Numbered from the stretch's first letter, positions 26,004 through 34,279 are shown. The stretch: 64,000 nucleotides of DNA from SZUA-309 sp965232595 (GCA_965232595.1 OZ246983.1:4588001-4652000), one strand, 5' to 3'. Made by a program: numbers and translations. The notes: a model not told the origin generated them from the letters alone.

Positions 26004-27266
26004 TTACGCCGTCGGCGTGTTCTTCAGCCGTGTCACGGCTTCTTCGAAGCCAACCGTGACCTGTTCGCCCGTGGCCAGCGCTTTCAGCGTGATGGTCTGA
26101 GCCGCCACCTCGTCGGCGCCGACGATGCCGGCCCAGGCCGCGCCGCACTGATCGGCCCGCTTCAGCTGGTTTTTCAGCTTGCCGCCGCCCGCGTGGACGC
26201 GAATTCTGAGTTCTGGCACTGCCTGGCGCAAGCGATCGGCCAGCTTCAGCGCGTAGGTCTGCTCGGCTGCGGAGCTGACCGTCAGGTAGACGTCCGCCGC
26301 AGAGCGGGTGGGCAGGTTGCGCTGCTCGTAGAGCAGCAGCACCCGCTCCAGGCCGAGCGCGAAGCCGGCTCCCGGCGTCGGCTTGCCGCCGAGCTGCTCA
26401 ACCAGGCCGTCGTAGCGGCCACCCCCGCAGATGGTGCCCTGGGCGCCGAGATCGTCGGTCATCCACTCGAACACCGTCAGGTTGTAGTAGTCGAGGCCCC
26501 TGACGAGCTGCGGGTTGACCGCGTAGCCGATTTCCAGCTCGTCCAGCGTCGCCTTCAGCCCTTCGAAGTGGGCAATGCCCGCCTCGTCCATGAACTCGCT
26601 CAGTACCGGCGCGCCTTCCAGCAGCGCCCGGGTCTGCTCGACCTTCGAGTCGAGGATCCGCAACGGGTTGGTCGACAGCCGTCGTCGACTGTCTTCGTCG
26701 AGCTCCGATTCGTGGCCGGACAGATACTCGACCAGCGCCGCCCGGTAGCGGGCCCGGCTCTCGGCCGAACCCAGGGTGTTGATCTCCAGGCGAACCCGAT
26801 CCTGGATGCCGAGGGCCTTCCAGAACGCTGCGGTCAGGGCCAGCAGCTCCGCATCGATGTCGGGCCCCACCATGCCGAACGCTTCGGCGCCCATCTGGTA
26901 GAACTGCCGGTAACGCCCCTTCTGCGGTCGCTCGTACCGGAACATGGGGCCGCGATAAAAGACCCGCTGCGTCTGGTTGAACAGCAGGCCGTGCTGCTGG
27001 AGGACGCGGACGCAGCCCGCCGTCCCTTCCGGGCGTAGAGTCAGGCTGTCCCCATCCCGGTCGAGCAGCGAGTACATCTCCTTCTCGACGATATCGGTTG
27101 CCTCGCCGACGCCGCGACTGAACAGCTCGGTGAACTCCATGAGCGGCAGGTGGACTTCCTCGTAGGCATAGCCGAGCAGCACCGACTCGAGCACCGACTC
27201 AACGTCCCGCCAGCGCCGACCCTCATCCGGCAGTACGTCCCGCATTCCCCGAATCGCCTGAACCAC
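26004..27266 (-). CDS. hisS: Histidyl-tRNA synthetase
   Basis: The 420-residue class II synthetase starts MVQAIRGMRDVLPDEGRRWR. Motif 2 is FRYERPQKGRYRQFYQMG near residue 109; the histidine-specific segments LVRGLDYYNLTVFEW and GGGRYDGLVEQLGG follow; the C-terminal anticodon-binding domain ends the protein. The upstream neighbour is rodZ, only 2 bases away. In related genomes ispG usually lies between these two genes and it is missing here. Confidence 0.97.
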   Translation of the reverse strand: MVQAIRGMRDVLPDEGRRWRDVESVLESVLLGYAYEEVHLPLMEFTELFSRGVGEATDIVEKEMYSLLDRDGDSLTLRPEGTAGCVRVLQQHGLLFNQTQRVFYRGPMFRYERPQKGRYRQFYQMGAEAFGMVGPDIDAELLALTAAFWKALGIQDRVRLEINTLGSAESRARYRAALVEYLSGHESELDEDSRRRLSTNPLRILDSKVEQTRALLEGAPVLSEFMDEAGIAHFEGLKATLDELEIGYAVNPQLVRGLDYYNLTVFEWMTDDLGAQGTICGGGRYDGLVEQLGGKPTPGAGFALGLERVLLLYEQRNLPTRSAADVYLTVSSAAEQTYALKLADRLRQAVPELRIRVHAGGGKLKNQLKRADQCGAAWAGIVGADEVAAQTITLKALATGEQVTVGFEEAVTRLKNTPTA

Positions 27267-27268
27267 CG

Positions 27269-28345
27269 CTACTCTCCCAGCACCAGGTTGGCGACGTTGT
27301 TTCGCGAGTAGCGCTCGAGCGGCACCGGCTCACCATTGAAGCTGAGCGTCACGCCCGGGGCGTAGCCCAGGAGAATCCGGAACGGGGCCCGTCCGGTCAG
27401 CACCAGCGTGCGGCCGGTGCGGTTGAGGTCGCTGTAGAGATTTTCGCCATCAACCGACTTCACTTCGACCCAGCAGTCTTCGCTGAACACGAAGGTAATC
27501 TCGTCCTCGCCAAACTCAGTGATGCGGCGTTCCCGGAAACTCGGCGTTACCGGGCCCGGCGCCGCCTCCACCAGGCTGGCCGCGCTGTCTGTCGTCGGGT
27601 CAGCGTCGGGTTCGGACGGCTCAGCTCGAGCCGTGGGCTCGGCCCGAGCCGCGGGCTCGGCTGCCTGCGCGAGGTCCTCGACGACTGCCGTTGTGGTTTG
27701 CCGTTCTGCAGCCGGCTCGGCGGTTGCGGCTTCTGCCATCCTATCGGCAGCAGGGTCGCCTTCGGCCGGCGCGGTTAGCAGCTCTTCCGCCTCTTCCGGC
27801 TCAGCTGCCCGGGCGGCTGCCGTCGCGAGTTGTGTTCCTTCCTGTACCGCCGGCTCTACCTGTTGCTCTGTCTGTTCTACCTGTTCTTCTACCTGCTCTG
27901 CCTGCTCCAGTTGCTCCGCCTGCTCTGCCAGTGTTTCGACAGGGACTTCTGGTACGGGACCCTCTTCGTCGTCGCCGAGCAGGAACACCAGCAGAGCGAT
28001 CAGCACGACGCCCACCGCTGCGGCGATGCCGAGGGTTTTGCCCGGCGCGCCAGTGACAGGCTCGGCCACAGGCAGCTCGCCGGTGATGACATCGGTCTCT
28101 TCGGTTACTTCCGGGTAACGGGCCAGAAGGCCGTCGGGCGACAGCTCGAGCAGCCTGGCGTAGGAGCGGAGGTAGCCGCGAGTGAAAACCGTCGGCGGCA
28201 GGCGCTCGTAGTCGTCGGCTTCCAGCGCTTCGATCACGTGCACCGGCAGGTTCAGCGCGTCAGCCACCTCCCGCGTGCTGACGTCCATACCCTCCCGGGC
28301 GCTTTTCAGATCAGCGCCTGGACCGTCCTGGGGCAGATCGGACAC
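27269..28345 (-). CDS. rodZ: RodZ-like protein: HTH domain, one membrane helix, DUF4115
   Basis: The 358-residue protein has an N-terminal Xre-type helix-turn-helix (LKSAREGMDVSTREVADALN, residues about 13-75), a transmembrane helix (TLGIAAAVGVVLIALLVFLL, about 108-127), a periplasmic linker of roughly 130 residues very rich in Glu, Gln, Ala and Thr with an EQ/VEQ repeat, and a C-terminal DUF4115 domain (EDCWVEVKSVDGENLYSDLN). RodZ links MreB to the cell-wall elongation machinery. The linker is low-complexity and probably extended or coiled. Confidence 0.88.
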   Translation of the reverse strand: MSDLPQDGPGADLKSAREGMDVSTREVADALNLPVHVIEALEADDYERLPPTVFTRGYLRSYARLLELSPDGLLARYPEVTEETDVITGELPVAEPVTGAPGKTLGIAAAVGVVLIALLVFLLGDDEEGPVPEVPVETLAEQAEQLEQAEQVEEQVEQTEQQVEPAVQEGTQLATAAARAAEPEEAEELLTAPAEGDPAADRMAEAATAEPAAERQTTTAVVEDLAQAAEPAARAEPTARAEPSEPDADPTTDSAASLVEAAPGPVTPSFRERRITEFGEDEITFVFSEDCWVEVKSVDGENLYSDLNRTGRTLVLTGRAPFRILLGYAPGVTLSFNGEPVPLERYSRNNVANLVLGE

Positions 28346-28362
28346 GTTTCAACTCCGGCGGA

Positions 28363-29121
28363 TCAGCGCGGCACGACACATTCGCTGGCTTCCGGAGAGT
28401 CCGGGAACAGGTTGTTCAACGCCAGCGCGTAGCTCGCCATCCGGTCAGAGTCCCGCTGCGCCTGGGCAATCTTCATCCCCAGGCAGAGCGACCGCGCGCT
28501 CTGCTGGGCCAGGGAGCGGAAGGTGTCGTAGTAACGGGCGGCGGCGTCGATGTCGCCATCTTCATAGGCCAGCTGCGAAAGCTCCAGGCTCGACTGCGGC
28601 TGCGCGAAGCTGAGCTGCAGGGCCCGATTGAAAGACTCTCTGGCCGCTTCCCGCTGCTCGACTTTCAGCTGCGCCAGCCCGAGGTTTTCGTAAGCCTGGC
28701 TGCGGGCCCGGTAGTCGGTGTCCTGCACCAGAATGCTCAGGTAACGCACCGACTCCTCGAACCGGCCACGGGAGAAGAGGTAGGAGCCATAGTTGTTCAG
28801 CGCCATGGCATCTTTCGGATCGATGGACAGCGCGGTCTTGAAGTGCTGCTCGGCAACCCCCCACTCACTCTCAGCCGCGTTCAGCACCGCCAACAGGACG
28901 TGTGCCTCTACCGAGCGGCTGTCGATTTCCAGCGCCTTGTTCAGCGAGGTTCGGGCGCGCTCGGTGTTGCCCTGCTCCAGATAACCCCGGGCCAGATCGA
29001 GCTGAGCGTTGACCCGGTTCTCAGGCGGCGCCGGGTCCGGCAGGCCACCGGTAGATTCCGTGACGCAGCCGGCAAGCGTGATCAGCAACGTCGCCAGCAC
29101 CAGATTGACCCACCGGCTCAT
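28363..29121 (-). CDS. pilW: Type IV pilus biogenesis/stability lipoprotein PilW (PilF)
   Basis: The 252-residue lipoprotein has the signal MSRWVNLVLATLLITLAGC (lipobox Cys at residue 19). TPR repeats follow (LDLARGYLEQGNTERARTSL; FKTALSIDPKDAMALNNYG; YENLGLAQLKVEQREAARES). PilW/PilF helps assemble the PilQ secretin. It lies between rlmN and rodZ as in Pseudomonas. The start overlaps rlmN by 4 bases. Confidence 0.9.
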   Translation of the reverse strand: MSRWVNLVLATLLITLAGCVTESTGGLPDPAPPENRVNAQLDLARGYLEQGNTERARTSLNKALEIDSRSVEAHVLLAVLNAAESEWGVAEQHFKTALSIDPKDAMALNNYGSYLFSRGRFEESVRYLSILVQDTDYRARSQAYENLGLAQLKVEQREAARESFNRALQLSFAQPQSSLELSQLAYEDGDIDAAARYYDTFRSLAQQSARSLCLGMKIAQAQRDSDRMASYALALNNLFPDSPEASECVVPR

Positions 29122-30242
29122 ACTGCCTCCTCGGTTATTGTTGTTATTGTCTCACCGGCTTTGACCCTGGCCAGGTAGCGCGCCTGACGTCGGGTCCGAT
29201 CCTCGACCTCACCGACCAGCTGGCCGCAGGCAGCGGCAATATCTTCACCACGCGTTTTCCGCAGCATGGTTGCGTAGCCCTGGTTCATCAGATAGGTCTG
29301 GAACTTCCTGACCGACTCGGCCTCCGGGCGCTCGAAACCGGACGCCGGAAACGGATTGAAGGGTATCAGATTGATTTTGCAGCGCACGTCCGAGAGCAGC
29401 TCGGCCAGCGCTTTCGCCTGCTCGATGCCGTCGTTGACCCCCTTCATCAGGGTGTACTCCATGGTCAGCGTGCGCCGGTCACCCAGGCCGTTCACGTAGT
29501 GCCGGCAGGCATCGAGCAGCGCCTCGATCGGGTACTTTTTGTTCAGGGGGACCAGCTTGTCACGCAGCTCGTTGGTGGGCGCGTGCAGGGAGATGGCAAG
29601 AGAGACGTCCGTTACCTTGGCCAGCTCGTAGATGGCCGGCACCACGCCGGCCGTGCTGATGGTGACGCGGCGCTTGGATATCCCGAACGCCAGGTCGTCC
29701 ATCATGAGCTCCGTCGCAGCCAGCACCGCGTCGAAGTTCAACAACGGCTCGCCCATGCCCATCAGCACCACGTTGCTCACGGACTCACCGCGCTCGGCAA
29801 GCATGTCGTTCGCCAGCCAGACCTGGCCGATGATCTCCGCCGTCGTCAGGTTGCCGTTGAATCCCTGCTTGCCCGTCGAGCAGAACGTGCAATCCAGCAT
29901 GCAGCCGACCTGAGAGGAGACGCAGAGCGTGTTCCTGCCCTTGTCCGGGATCAGCACGGTCTCCACGCAGTTGCCGTTGCCGACCCTGACGACCCACTTC
30001 ACGGTGCCATCAACCGAATCGTAGCGGGCCACAACCTCGGGCGTTCTGAACTCGGCGTGCTCGGTCAGCCAGGCCCGATAGACCTTGGACAGGTTCGTCA
30101 TCCCGTCGAAGGAAAGCTGGCGCTGGTGGTAGGCCCACTTCATGATCTGATGGGTCCGGTAAGGCTTATCGTCCACCTGCGCGGTGAACGCCTCCATACC
30201 CGAACGGGTCAGGTCAAACAGGTTGGTCCGGCTGGCCGTCAT
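29118..30242 (-). CDS. rlmN: Dual-specificity rRNA/tRNA methyltransferase RlmN
   Basis: RlmN makes m2A2503 in 23S rRNA and m2A37 in some tRNAs. The 374-residue radical SAM protein carries the cluster motif CMLDCTFCSTGKQGFNGN near residue 112 and SNVVLMGMGEPLLNFD near 160. The methyl-carrier Cys lies in MLRKTRGEDIAAACGQL near residue 345. It is 8 bases downstream of ndk in the conserved ndk-rlmN-pilW-rodZ run. Confidence 0.96.
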   Translation of the reverse strand: MTASRTNLFDLTRSGMEAFTAQVDDKPYRTHQIMKWAYHQRQLSFDGMTNLSKVYRAWLTEHAEFRTPEVVARYDSVDGTVKWVVRVGNGNCVETVLIPDKGRNTLCVSSQVGCMLDCTFCSTGKQGFNGNLTTAEIIGQVWLANDMLAERGESVSNVVLMGMGEPLLNFDAVLAATELMMDDLAFGISKRRVTISTAGVVPAIYELAKVTDVSLAISLHAPTNELRDKLVPLNKKYPIEALLDACRHYVNGLGDRRTLTMEYTLMKGVNDGIEQAKALAELLSDVRCKINLIPFNPFPASGFERPEAESVRKFQTYLMNQGYATMLRKTRGEDIAAACGQLVGEVEDRTRRQARYLARVKAGETITTITEEAV

Positions 30243-30250
30243 CTCGAGGA

Positions 30251-30679
30251 TCAGCCCCGCGGGCAGATTTCCCCGGCGTCGAAGAAGTAGGCAATTTCCC
30301 GCTCGGCGGAAGCCGGCGAGTCTGAGCCGTGCACGGCGTTGGCTTCTACCGATTCGGCGAAGTCCGCGCGGATGGTGCCGGCGGCCGCTTCGGCCGGATT
30401 GGTTGCACCCATGAGCTCGCGATTCTTGGCGATTGCGCCTTCCCCTTCCAGCACCTGCACGACCACCGGGCCGGAGGTCATGTAAGCCACCAGATCGGCG
30501 TAGAACGGCTTGCCGTCGTGCTCGGCGTAAAATCCTTTTGCCTGGTCTTCAGTCAGCCGCTGCATCTTTGCGGCGACGATGGTCAGCCCGTTTTTCTCGA
30601 ATCGAGAGTAGATCTCGCCGATGATGTTCCTTGCTACAGCGTCGGGTTTGACGATGGAAAGCGTACGCTCAACCCCCAT
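30251..30679 (-). CDS. ndk: Nucleoside diphosphate kinase
   Basis: The 142-residue protein equalises NTP/dNTP pools through a phosphohistidine intermediate. The start MGVERTLSIVKPDAVARNIIG and the active-site motif NAVHGSDSPASAEREI, with the catalytic His near residue 118, are intact. The gene follows a 250-base gap after iscS and has an upstream TATAAT box plus a short open frame in its leader. Confidence 0.97.
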   Translation of the reverse strand: MGVERTLSIVKPDAVARNIIGEIYSRFEKNGLTIVAAKMQRLTEDQAKGFYAEHDGKPFYADLVAYMTSGPVVVQVLEGEGAIAKNRELMGATNPAEAAAGTIRADFAESVEANAVHGSDSPASAEREIAYFFDAGEICPRG

Positions 30680-30691
30680 GAATTTCTCCGA

Positions 30692-30739
30692 TCAGATAAT
30701 GAGTGTGTGCCGCGAAGACCCTGACCCTGGAAGCTCCAT
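30692..30739 (-). CDS. Possible 15-codon upstream ORF in the ndk leader
   Basis: ATG at 30737-30739 opens MELPGSGSSRHTLII and stops at 30692-30694, 12 bases before the ndk start. AGGAG lies 8-9 bases before the ATG, better than the ndk site itself (GGAG followed by AAATTC). Translation could be coupled to ndk. No homolog is recognised and there is no residue bias suggesting attenuation. Confidence 0.35.
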   Translation of the reverse strand: MELPGSGSSRHTLII

Positions 30740-30830
30740 TGTCCGGTTCTCCTGTTAAGCCGCCAGTTAACTTTCGTTAACCTGCGCGCCGATCCGTGAT
30801 TCGCGCTATGTTATTGAAAAATCAGGGAAA

Positions 30831-30850
30831 CGCGCCTGCCGGCGGGCGCG
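30831..30850 (-). terminator. Hairpin after iscS
   Basis: CGCGCC-CGCCGGCA-GGCGCG on the minus strand forms a 6-bp GC stem followed by TTTCCCTGATTTTT. It lies about 80 bases after the iscS stop and overlaps the predicted start region of ndk, so it may end iscRS transcripts or form a 5' hairpin on the ndk mRNA. Confidence 0.45.
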
Positions 30851-30851
30851 T

Positions 30852-30857
30852 ATTATA
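30852..30857 (-). promoter_or_regulatory. Probable -10 box upstream of ndk
   Basis: TATAAT on the minus strand. No convincing -35 is seen at the right distance. If used, the ndk leader would be about 165 nt and would include the small frame at 30692-30739 and the GTTAAC-GAAA-GTTAAC repeat near 30768-30783. Confidence 0.4.
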
Positions 30858-30931
30858 CGCATTTGCCGGCCGCGCACTAGGCGCACGTGCAGACGGTGCG
30901 TGGGATTTCTGTTCGGCAGCCGGAGATCCCG

Positions 30932-32137
30932 CTAGCCAGCGCCACGCAGGCGCGTCACCACCTCGCTGATTCGCTCCGCCGCGTAGTCGACTTCCTCTTC
31001 GGTGGTGAAGCGGCCGACCGTAAAGCGCAGCGATGCGTGCGCCAGCTCATCGTCAACGCCAAGCGCCCGCAGCACGTAGCTTGGCTCCACGCTGGCCGAG
31101 GTGCAGGCTGAGCCGCTGGAAACCGCGACGTCATCCAGCGCCATCAGCAGCGTCTCGCCGTCGATGCCGGCGAAACCCACGTTGATCAGGCCCGGCAGGC
31201 GGTCGTCCTCGCTGCCGTTCAAGGTCGTCCCCGGCACCTGCTTGAGGTGGCTCCAGAGGCGCTGGCGCAGGTTGAGCAGGCGCGTGTGCTCCCGTTCCCG
31301 CTCCCGATCCATGATGGCGGCGGCTTCGCCGAGGCCGACGATCTGATGCGTAGCCAGCGTGCCCGAACGCATGCCCCGTTCGTGGCCACCGCCATGAATC
31401 AGCGGGGTCAGGTGCACGGGCGGCTCCCGACGGACGTAAAGCGCACCCACCCCTTTCGGGCCGTAGATTTTGTGCCCGGAGATGGAAATCATGTCGATGG
31501 CCATGCTGCGCACATCGAGCGGCAGCTTGCCGAAGCTCTGCGCGGCGTCCGTGTGCATGAGCACGCCGTGCTCGCGGCAGACAGCACCGATGGCCGCCAC
31601 GTCGTTGATCACGCCGGTCTCGTTGTTCACGTGCATGATGGAGACGATCAGGGTGTCGTCCTGCAGGGCCTCGCGGACCTGCTCCGGGCGGATGATGCCG
31701 TCGTGATCCGGCTTCAGGTAGGTCACCCTGAAGCCCTTGCCTTCCAGATACTCGCAGGTGTCGAGCACCGCTTTGTGCTCGATGGCGCTGGTAACGATGT
31801 GGCGCCTGTCCGCGCCGTCGGCCACGCCTTTCAGCGCCAGATTGTCGGACTCGGTGGCGCCGGAGGTCCAGACGATCTCCCGGGGGTCGGCGTTGATGAC
31901 GGCGGCCACCTGAGTTCTCGCATGCTCCACCGCTTCCTCCGCCTCCCAGCCGAAGACGTGAGAACGGGAAGCTGGGTTGCCGAAGTTGCCCTCCACCAGC
32001 AGGCAGGCGCTCATCTTCTGCGCTACCCGCGGATCCACCGGCGTGGTGGCGGCGTAATCGAGGTACACGGCCTTCCGCTGAGGCCGCTTGCCGGCAACTG
32101 CGGCGCCGATGGCTTGATCGCTCTGCGCTTCGGACAC
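30932..32137 (-). CDS. iscS: Cysteine desulfurase IscS, lacking the usual C-terminal tail
   Basis: This PLP enzyme releases sulfur from cysteine for Fe-S clusters and tRNA thiolation. The 401-residue protein begins with an unusual N-terminal extension of about 24 residues before YLDYAATTPVDPRVA. PLP Lys is in SISGHKIYGPKG near residue 218 and the persulfide Cys in SSGSACTSASVEPSYVLRAL near residue 342. It ends at RFTTEEEVDYAAERISEVV plus TRLRGAG: the roughly 20-residue tail of typical IscS (LSPLWEMYKEG... to the end), linked to IscU binding, is missing. No iscU, iscA, hscBA or fdx follows. The likely start is GTG. Confidence 0.9.
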   Translation of the reverse strand: MSEAQSDQAIGAAVAGKRPQRKAVYLDYAATTPVDPRVAQKMSACLLVEGNFGNPASRSHVFGWEAEEAVEHARTQVAAVINADPREIVWTSGATESDNLALKGVADGADRRHIVTSAIEHKAVLDTCEYLEGKGFRVTYLKPDHDGIIRPEQVREALQDDTLIVSIMHVNNETGVINDVAAIGAVCREHGVLMHTDAAQSFGKLPLDVRSMAIDMISISGHKIYGPKGVGALYVRREPPVHLTPLIHGGGHERGMRSGTLATHQIVGLGEAAAIMDREREREHTRLLNLRQRLWSHLKQVPGTTLNGSEDDRLPGLINVGFAGIDGETLLMALDDVAVSSGSACTSASVEPSYVLRALGVDDELAHASLRFTVGRFTTEEEVDYAAERISEVVTRLRGAG

Positions 32138-32169
32138 GGTTGTACTTCTACCTGTTGCTGAGTGGTCGG

Positions 32170-32628
32170 TTACAGATGCCGGGCGTGGATCAGCTGCTGA
32201 TCCTGCCGGGTCGCCACCCCTTGGACCTCTTTTTTCCCAACCAGATCCGCCAGCGAGATGCGGGTCAGAAACCCGTCGATCTCACCTGACAGATCCGACC
32301 AGAGGTCGTGAGTCAGACACATGTGGCCATCCTGGCAGTCGCCGGCGCCGTGACAGCGCGTGGCGTCCACCCCGTCGCCCACCGCGGTGATGATTTCGGA
32401 GACGCTGACGGCTTCCAGCGGCTTCTCGACCTGGTAGCCACCACCGGGGCCCCGCACCGAGTGCAGCAGGCCGGCCTTCTTCAACCGGGCCAGCAGCTGC
32501 TCCAGGTAGGCAGCGGAGATTCCCTGACGCTCGGCAATGTCGACCACGCTGATCGGACCATGCCGCCGGTGCAGGGCGATGTCGAGCATGGCGGTAACCG
32601 CGTACCGGCCTTTTGTGGTTAGACGCAT
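32170..32628 (-). CDS. iscR: Fe-S cluster regulator IscR
   Basis: The 152-residue Rrf2-family regulator begins MRLTTKGRYAVTAMLDIALH. It has a winged helix (ISAAYLEQLLARLKKAGLLH, SVRGPGGGY) and the [2Fe-2S] ligands in CHGAGDCQDGHMCLTH (three Cys and one His, canonical spacing). The frame is open further upstream into trmJ, but family alignment fixes the ATG at 32628. No Shine-Dalgarno precedes it; the promoter is so close that the mRNA may be leaderless. It is followed by iscS only. Confidence 0.94.
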   Translation of the reverse strand: MRLTTKGRYAVTAMLDIALHRRHGPISVVDIAERQGISAAYLEQLLARLKKAGLLHSVRGPGGGYQVEKPLEAVSVSEIITAVGDGVDATRCHGAGDCQDGHMCLTHDLWSDLSGEIDGFLTRISLADLVGKKEVQGVATRQDQQLIHARHL

Positions 32629-32642
32629 CCGGCGAGTATGCA

Positions 32643-32667
32643 ATACCCGACCAATTTGGTCTACTTT
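32643..32667 (-). promoter_or_regulatory. Type-1 IscR operator and iscR promoter
   Basis: The minus-strand 25-mer AAAGTAGACCAAATTGG plus TCGGGTAT matches the type-1 IscR consensus (ATASYYGAC-N7-GTCRRSTAT form) at about 21 of 25 positions, with the palindrome GACCAAATTGGTC at its centre. It overlaps the trmJ stop codon. TAGACC and CATACT with 17-base spacing could be the promoter hexamers inside and beside it, giving a start at about the iscR ATG. Confidence 0.7.
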
Positions 32668-33431
32668 TCGCCGGCTCCGGCAAGCTGCTTGAGCACACCG
32701 CGGAGCATCTGCACTTCCGTCTCGTCGGGCGTGACCCGGGTCAGCAGGCGGCGCAGCCGGGTCATGGTCTGCCCGGGGTTCGACGGGTCGAGAAACTCCG
32801 AATCGATCAGAACCCGCTCGAAGTGCTCGATCAGGCCCTCGAGCTGGGCCGATGTCGCTGGCGCCCGGTCCCATTGATTGGCATCGAGCGAGCTGGCCTC
32901 GAGCTGCCGGTAAAGCTCGTAGCAGACCACCTGCACCGCCATGGCCAGGTTCAGCGACGAGTAGTCCGGGTTGGCTGGAATCACCAGGTGGCAGTGACAC
33001 TTCTGCAGCTCATCATTAGTCAGACCGCTGGTTTCCCGCCCGAACAGGATGGCGACCCGCTGGCTGGAAAACCGTTCGACGATACCCGCCACCGCCTCCT
33101 CCGCCTTCATCAGCGGCCAGGGGATCCGGCGAACCCGGGTGCTGGTGCCCACCACCCACTGCGCATCGGCGATGGCTGCTTCCACCGAATCGAACACCTG
33201 GACCGCTTCCAGCACGTCCTGGGCGCCGGCAGCCCGCCACTCCGCCTGCGGGTCCGGATAGCGGCCGGGATTGACCAGCGCCAGGTCGGACAGGCCCATG
33301 GTTTTCATTGCCCGGGCAGCACCACCGATGTTGCCGGGATGACTCGGCTCAACGAGCACGACGCGCACGCGGCTCAGGTTTTTCAGGTCAGTCAACAGGA
33401 TCTCTCGCTCGACCGGCGTTTTCACCGGCAT
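32661..33431 (-). CDS. trmJ: tRNA (cytidine/uridine-32-2'-O)-methyltransferase TrmJ
   Basis: The 256-residue SPOUT methyltransferase has VVLVEPSHPGNIGGAARAMK near residue 24, AILFGRETSGLTNDELQKCH near 126 and the knot segment IPANPDYSSLNLAMAVQVVCY. It 2'-O-methylates position 32 of several tRNAs. It is adjacent to iscR; in Pseudomonas cysE lies between the two, and it is absent here. Divergent from suhB. Confidence 0.93.
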   Translation of the reverse strand: MPVKTPVEREILLTDLKNLSRVRVVLVEPSHPGNIGGAARAMKTMGLSDLALVNPGRYPDPQAEWRAAGAQDVLEAVQVFDSVEAAIADAQWVVGTSTRVRRIPWPLMKAEEAVAGIVERFSSQRVAILFGRETSGLTNDELQKCHCHLVIPANPDYSSLNLAMAVQVVCYELYRQLEASSLDANQWDRAPATSAQLEGLIEHFERVLIDSEFLDPSNPGQTMTRLRRLLTRVTPDETEVQMLRGVLKQLAGAGEK

Positions 33432-33472
33432 TTTCGTTTAGGATACCGCCGCGATTGTAAGGCGGGTCCCAC

Positions 33473-34276
33473 ATGCAACCAATGGCCAACACGGCGCTGC
33501 GCGCCGCCAGAGCGGCGAGCACCATCATGCTGCAGGCGCTGGATAACCTTGAGGCGCTAGCCGTCGAGAAAAAGGCGCGCAACGATTTCGTTTCCCGGGT
33601 CGATCGGGACACGGAGGCTGCCCTGATCGAGGCGCTGCATAAGGCTTACCCGGATCACGCCATCACCGGTGAGGAGCACGGCAACGCCATCGCCGCCTCC
33701 AACGGCTCCGAGTACACCTGGATCATCGATCCGCTCGACGGCACCACCAACTACCTGCAGGGCATCCCCCACTACGCCATCTCGATCGCCGTCATGCGCG
33801 GCAAGCAGATCGAGCACGGCGTGATCTACGATCCGCTGAAGAACGACGAGTTCGTTGCCTCGCGCGGTCACGGCGCCCAGCTCAACGGCAAGCGGATCCG
33901 GGTCAACCCGATCAGCCATCTCGAGGACGCGTTGCTCGGCACCGGCATCCCGCCGGGCTCCATCGAGGCCGATCTGGACCGCTACATGGCGCAGCTGAAA
34001 CACTTCACCGGCAAGTGCCGGGCCGTGCGCAGGCTCGGCTCAGCGGCGCTGGACCTGGCCTACGTTGCGGCTGGGCGCACGGATGGCTTCTGGGAGTTCG
34101 GCCTGCAACCCTGGGACATCGCTGCCGGCGTGCTGCTGGTCAGGGAGGCTGGCGGCTTCGTCGGCGATCTGGCCGGCGGTGATGGCTTCATGGAGAGCGG
34201 CGACGTGGTGGCCGCGAACCCGAAGCTGTTTAAGCTGATGATTCAGGCCATTCGGGCGAGCAGCCAGGCAGGCTGA
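33473..34276 (+). CDS. suhB: Inositol-1-monophosphatase SuhB
   Basis: The 267-residue Mg-dependent phosphatase has the metal-binding motifs GEEHGN near residue 64, WIIDPLDGTTNYLQGIPHYA near 83 and the C-terminal LQPWDIAAGVLLVREAGG near 205. Besides inositol phosphate hydrolysis, SuhB joins the rRNA antitermination complex in enterobacteria. It is divergent from trmJ, with both upstream regions inside 41 bases, and this pairing is conserved in gammaproteobacteria. Confidence 0.94.
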   Translation: MQPMANTALRAARAASTIMLQALDNLEALAVEKKARNDFVSRVDRDTEAALIEALHKAYPDHAITGEEHGNAIAASNGSEYTWIIDPLDGTTNYLQGIPHYAISIAVMRGKQIEHGVIYDPLKNDEFVASRGHGAQLNGKRIRVNPISHLEDALLGTGIPPGSIEADLDRYMAQLKHFTGKCRAVRRLGSAALDLAYVAAGRTDGFWEFGLQPWDIAAGVLLVREAGGFVGDLAGGDGFMESGDVVAANPKLFKLMIQAIRASSQAG

Positions 34277-34279
34277 CAA

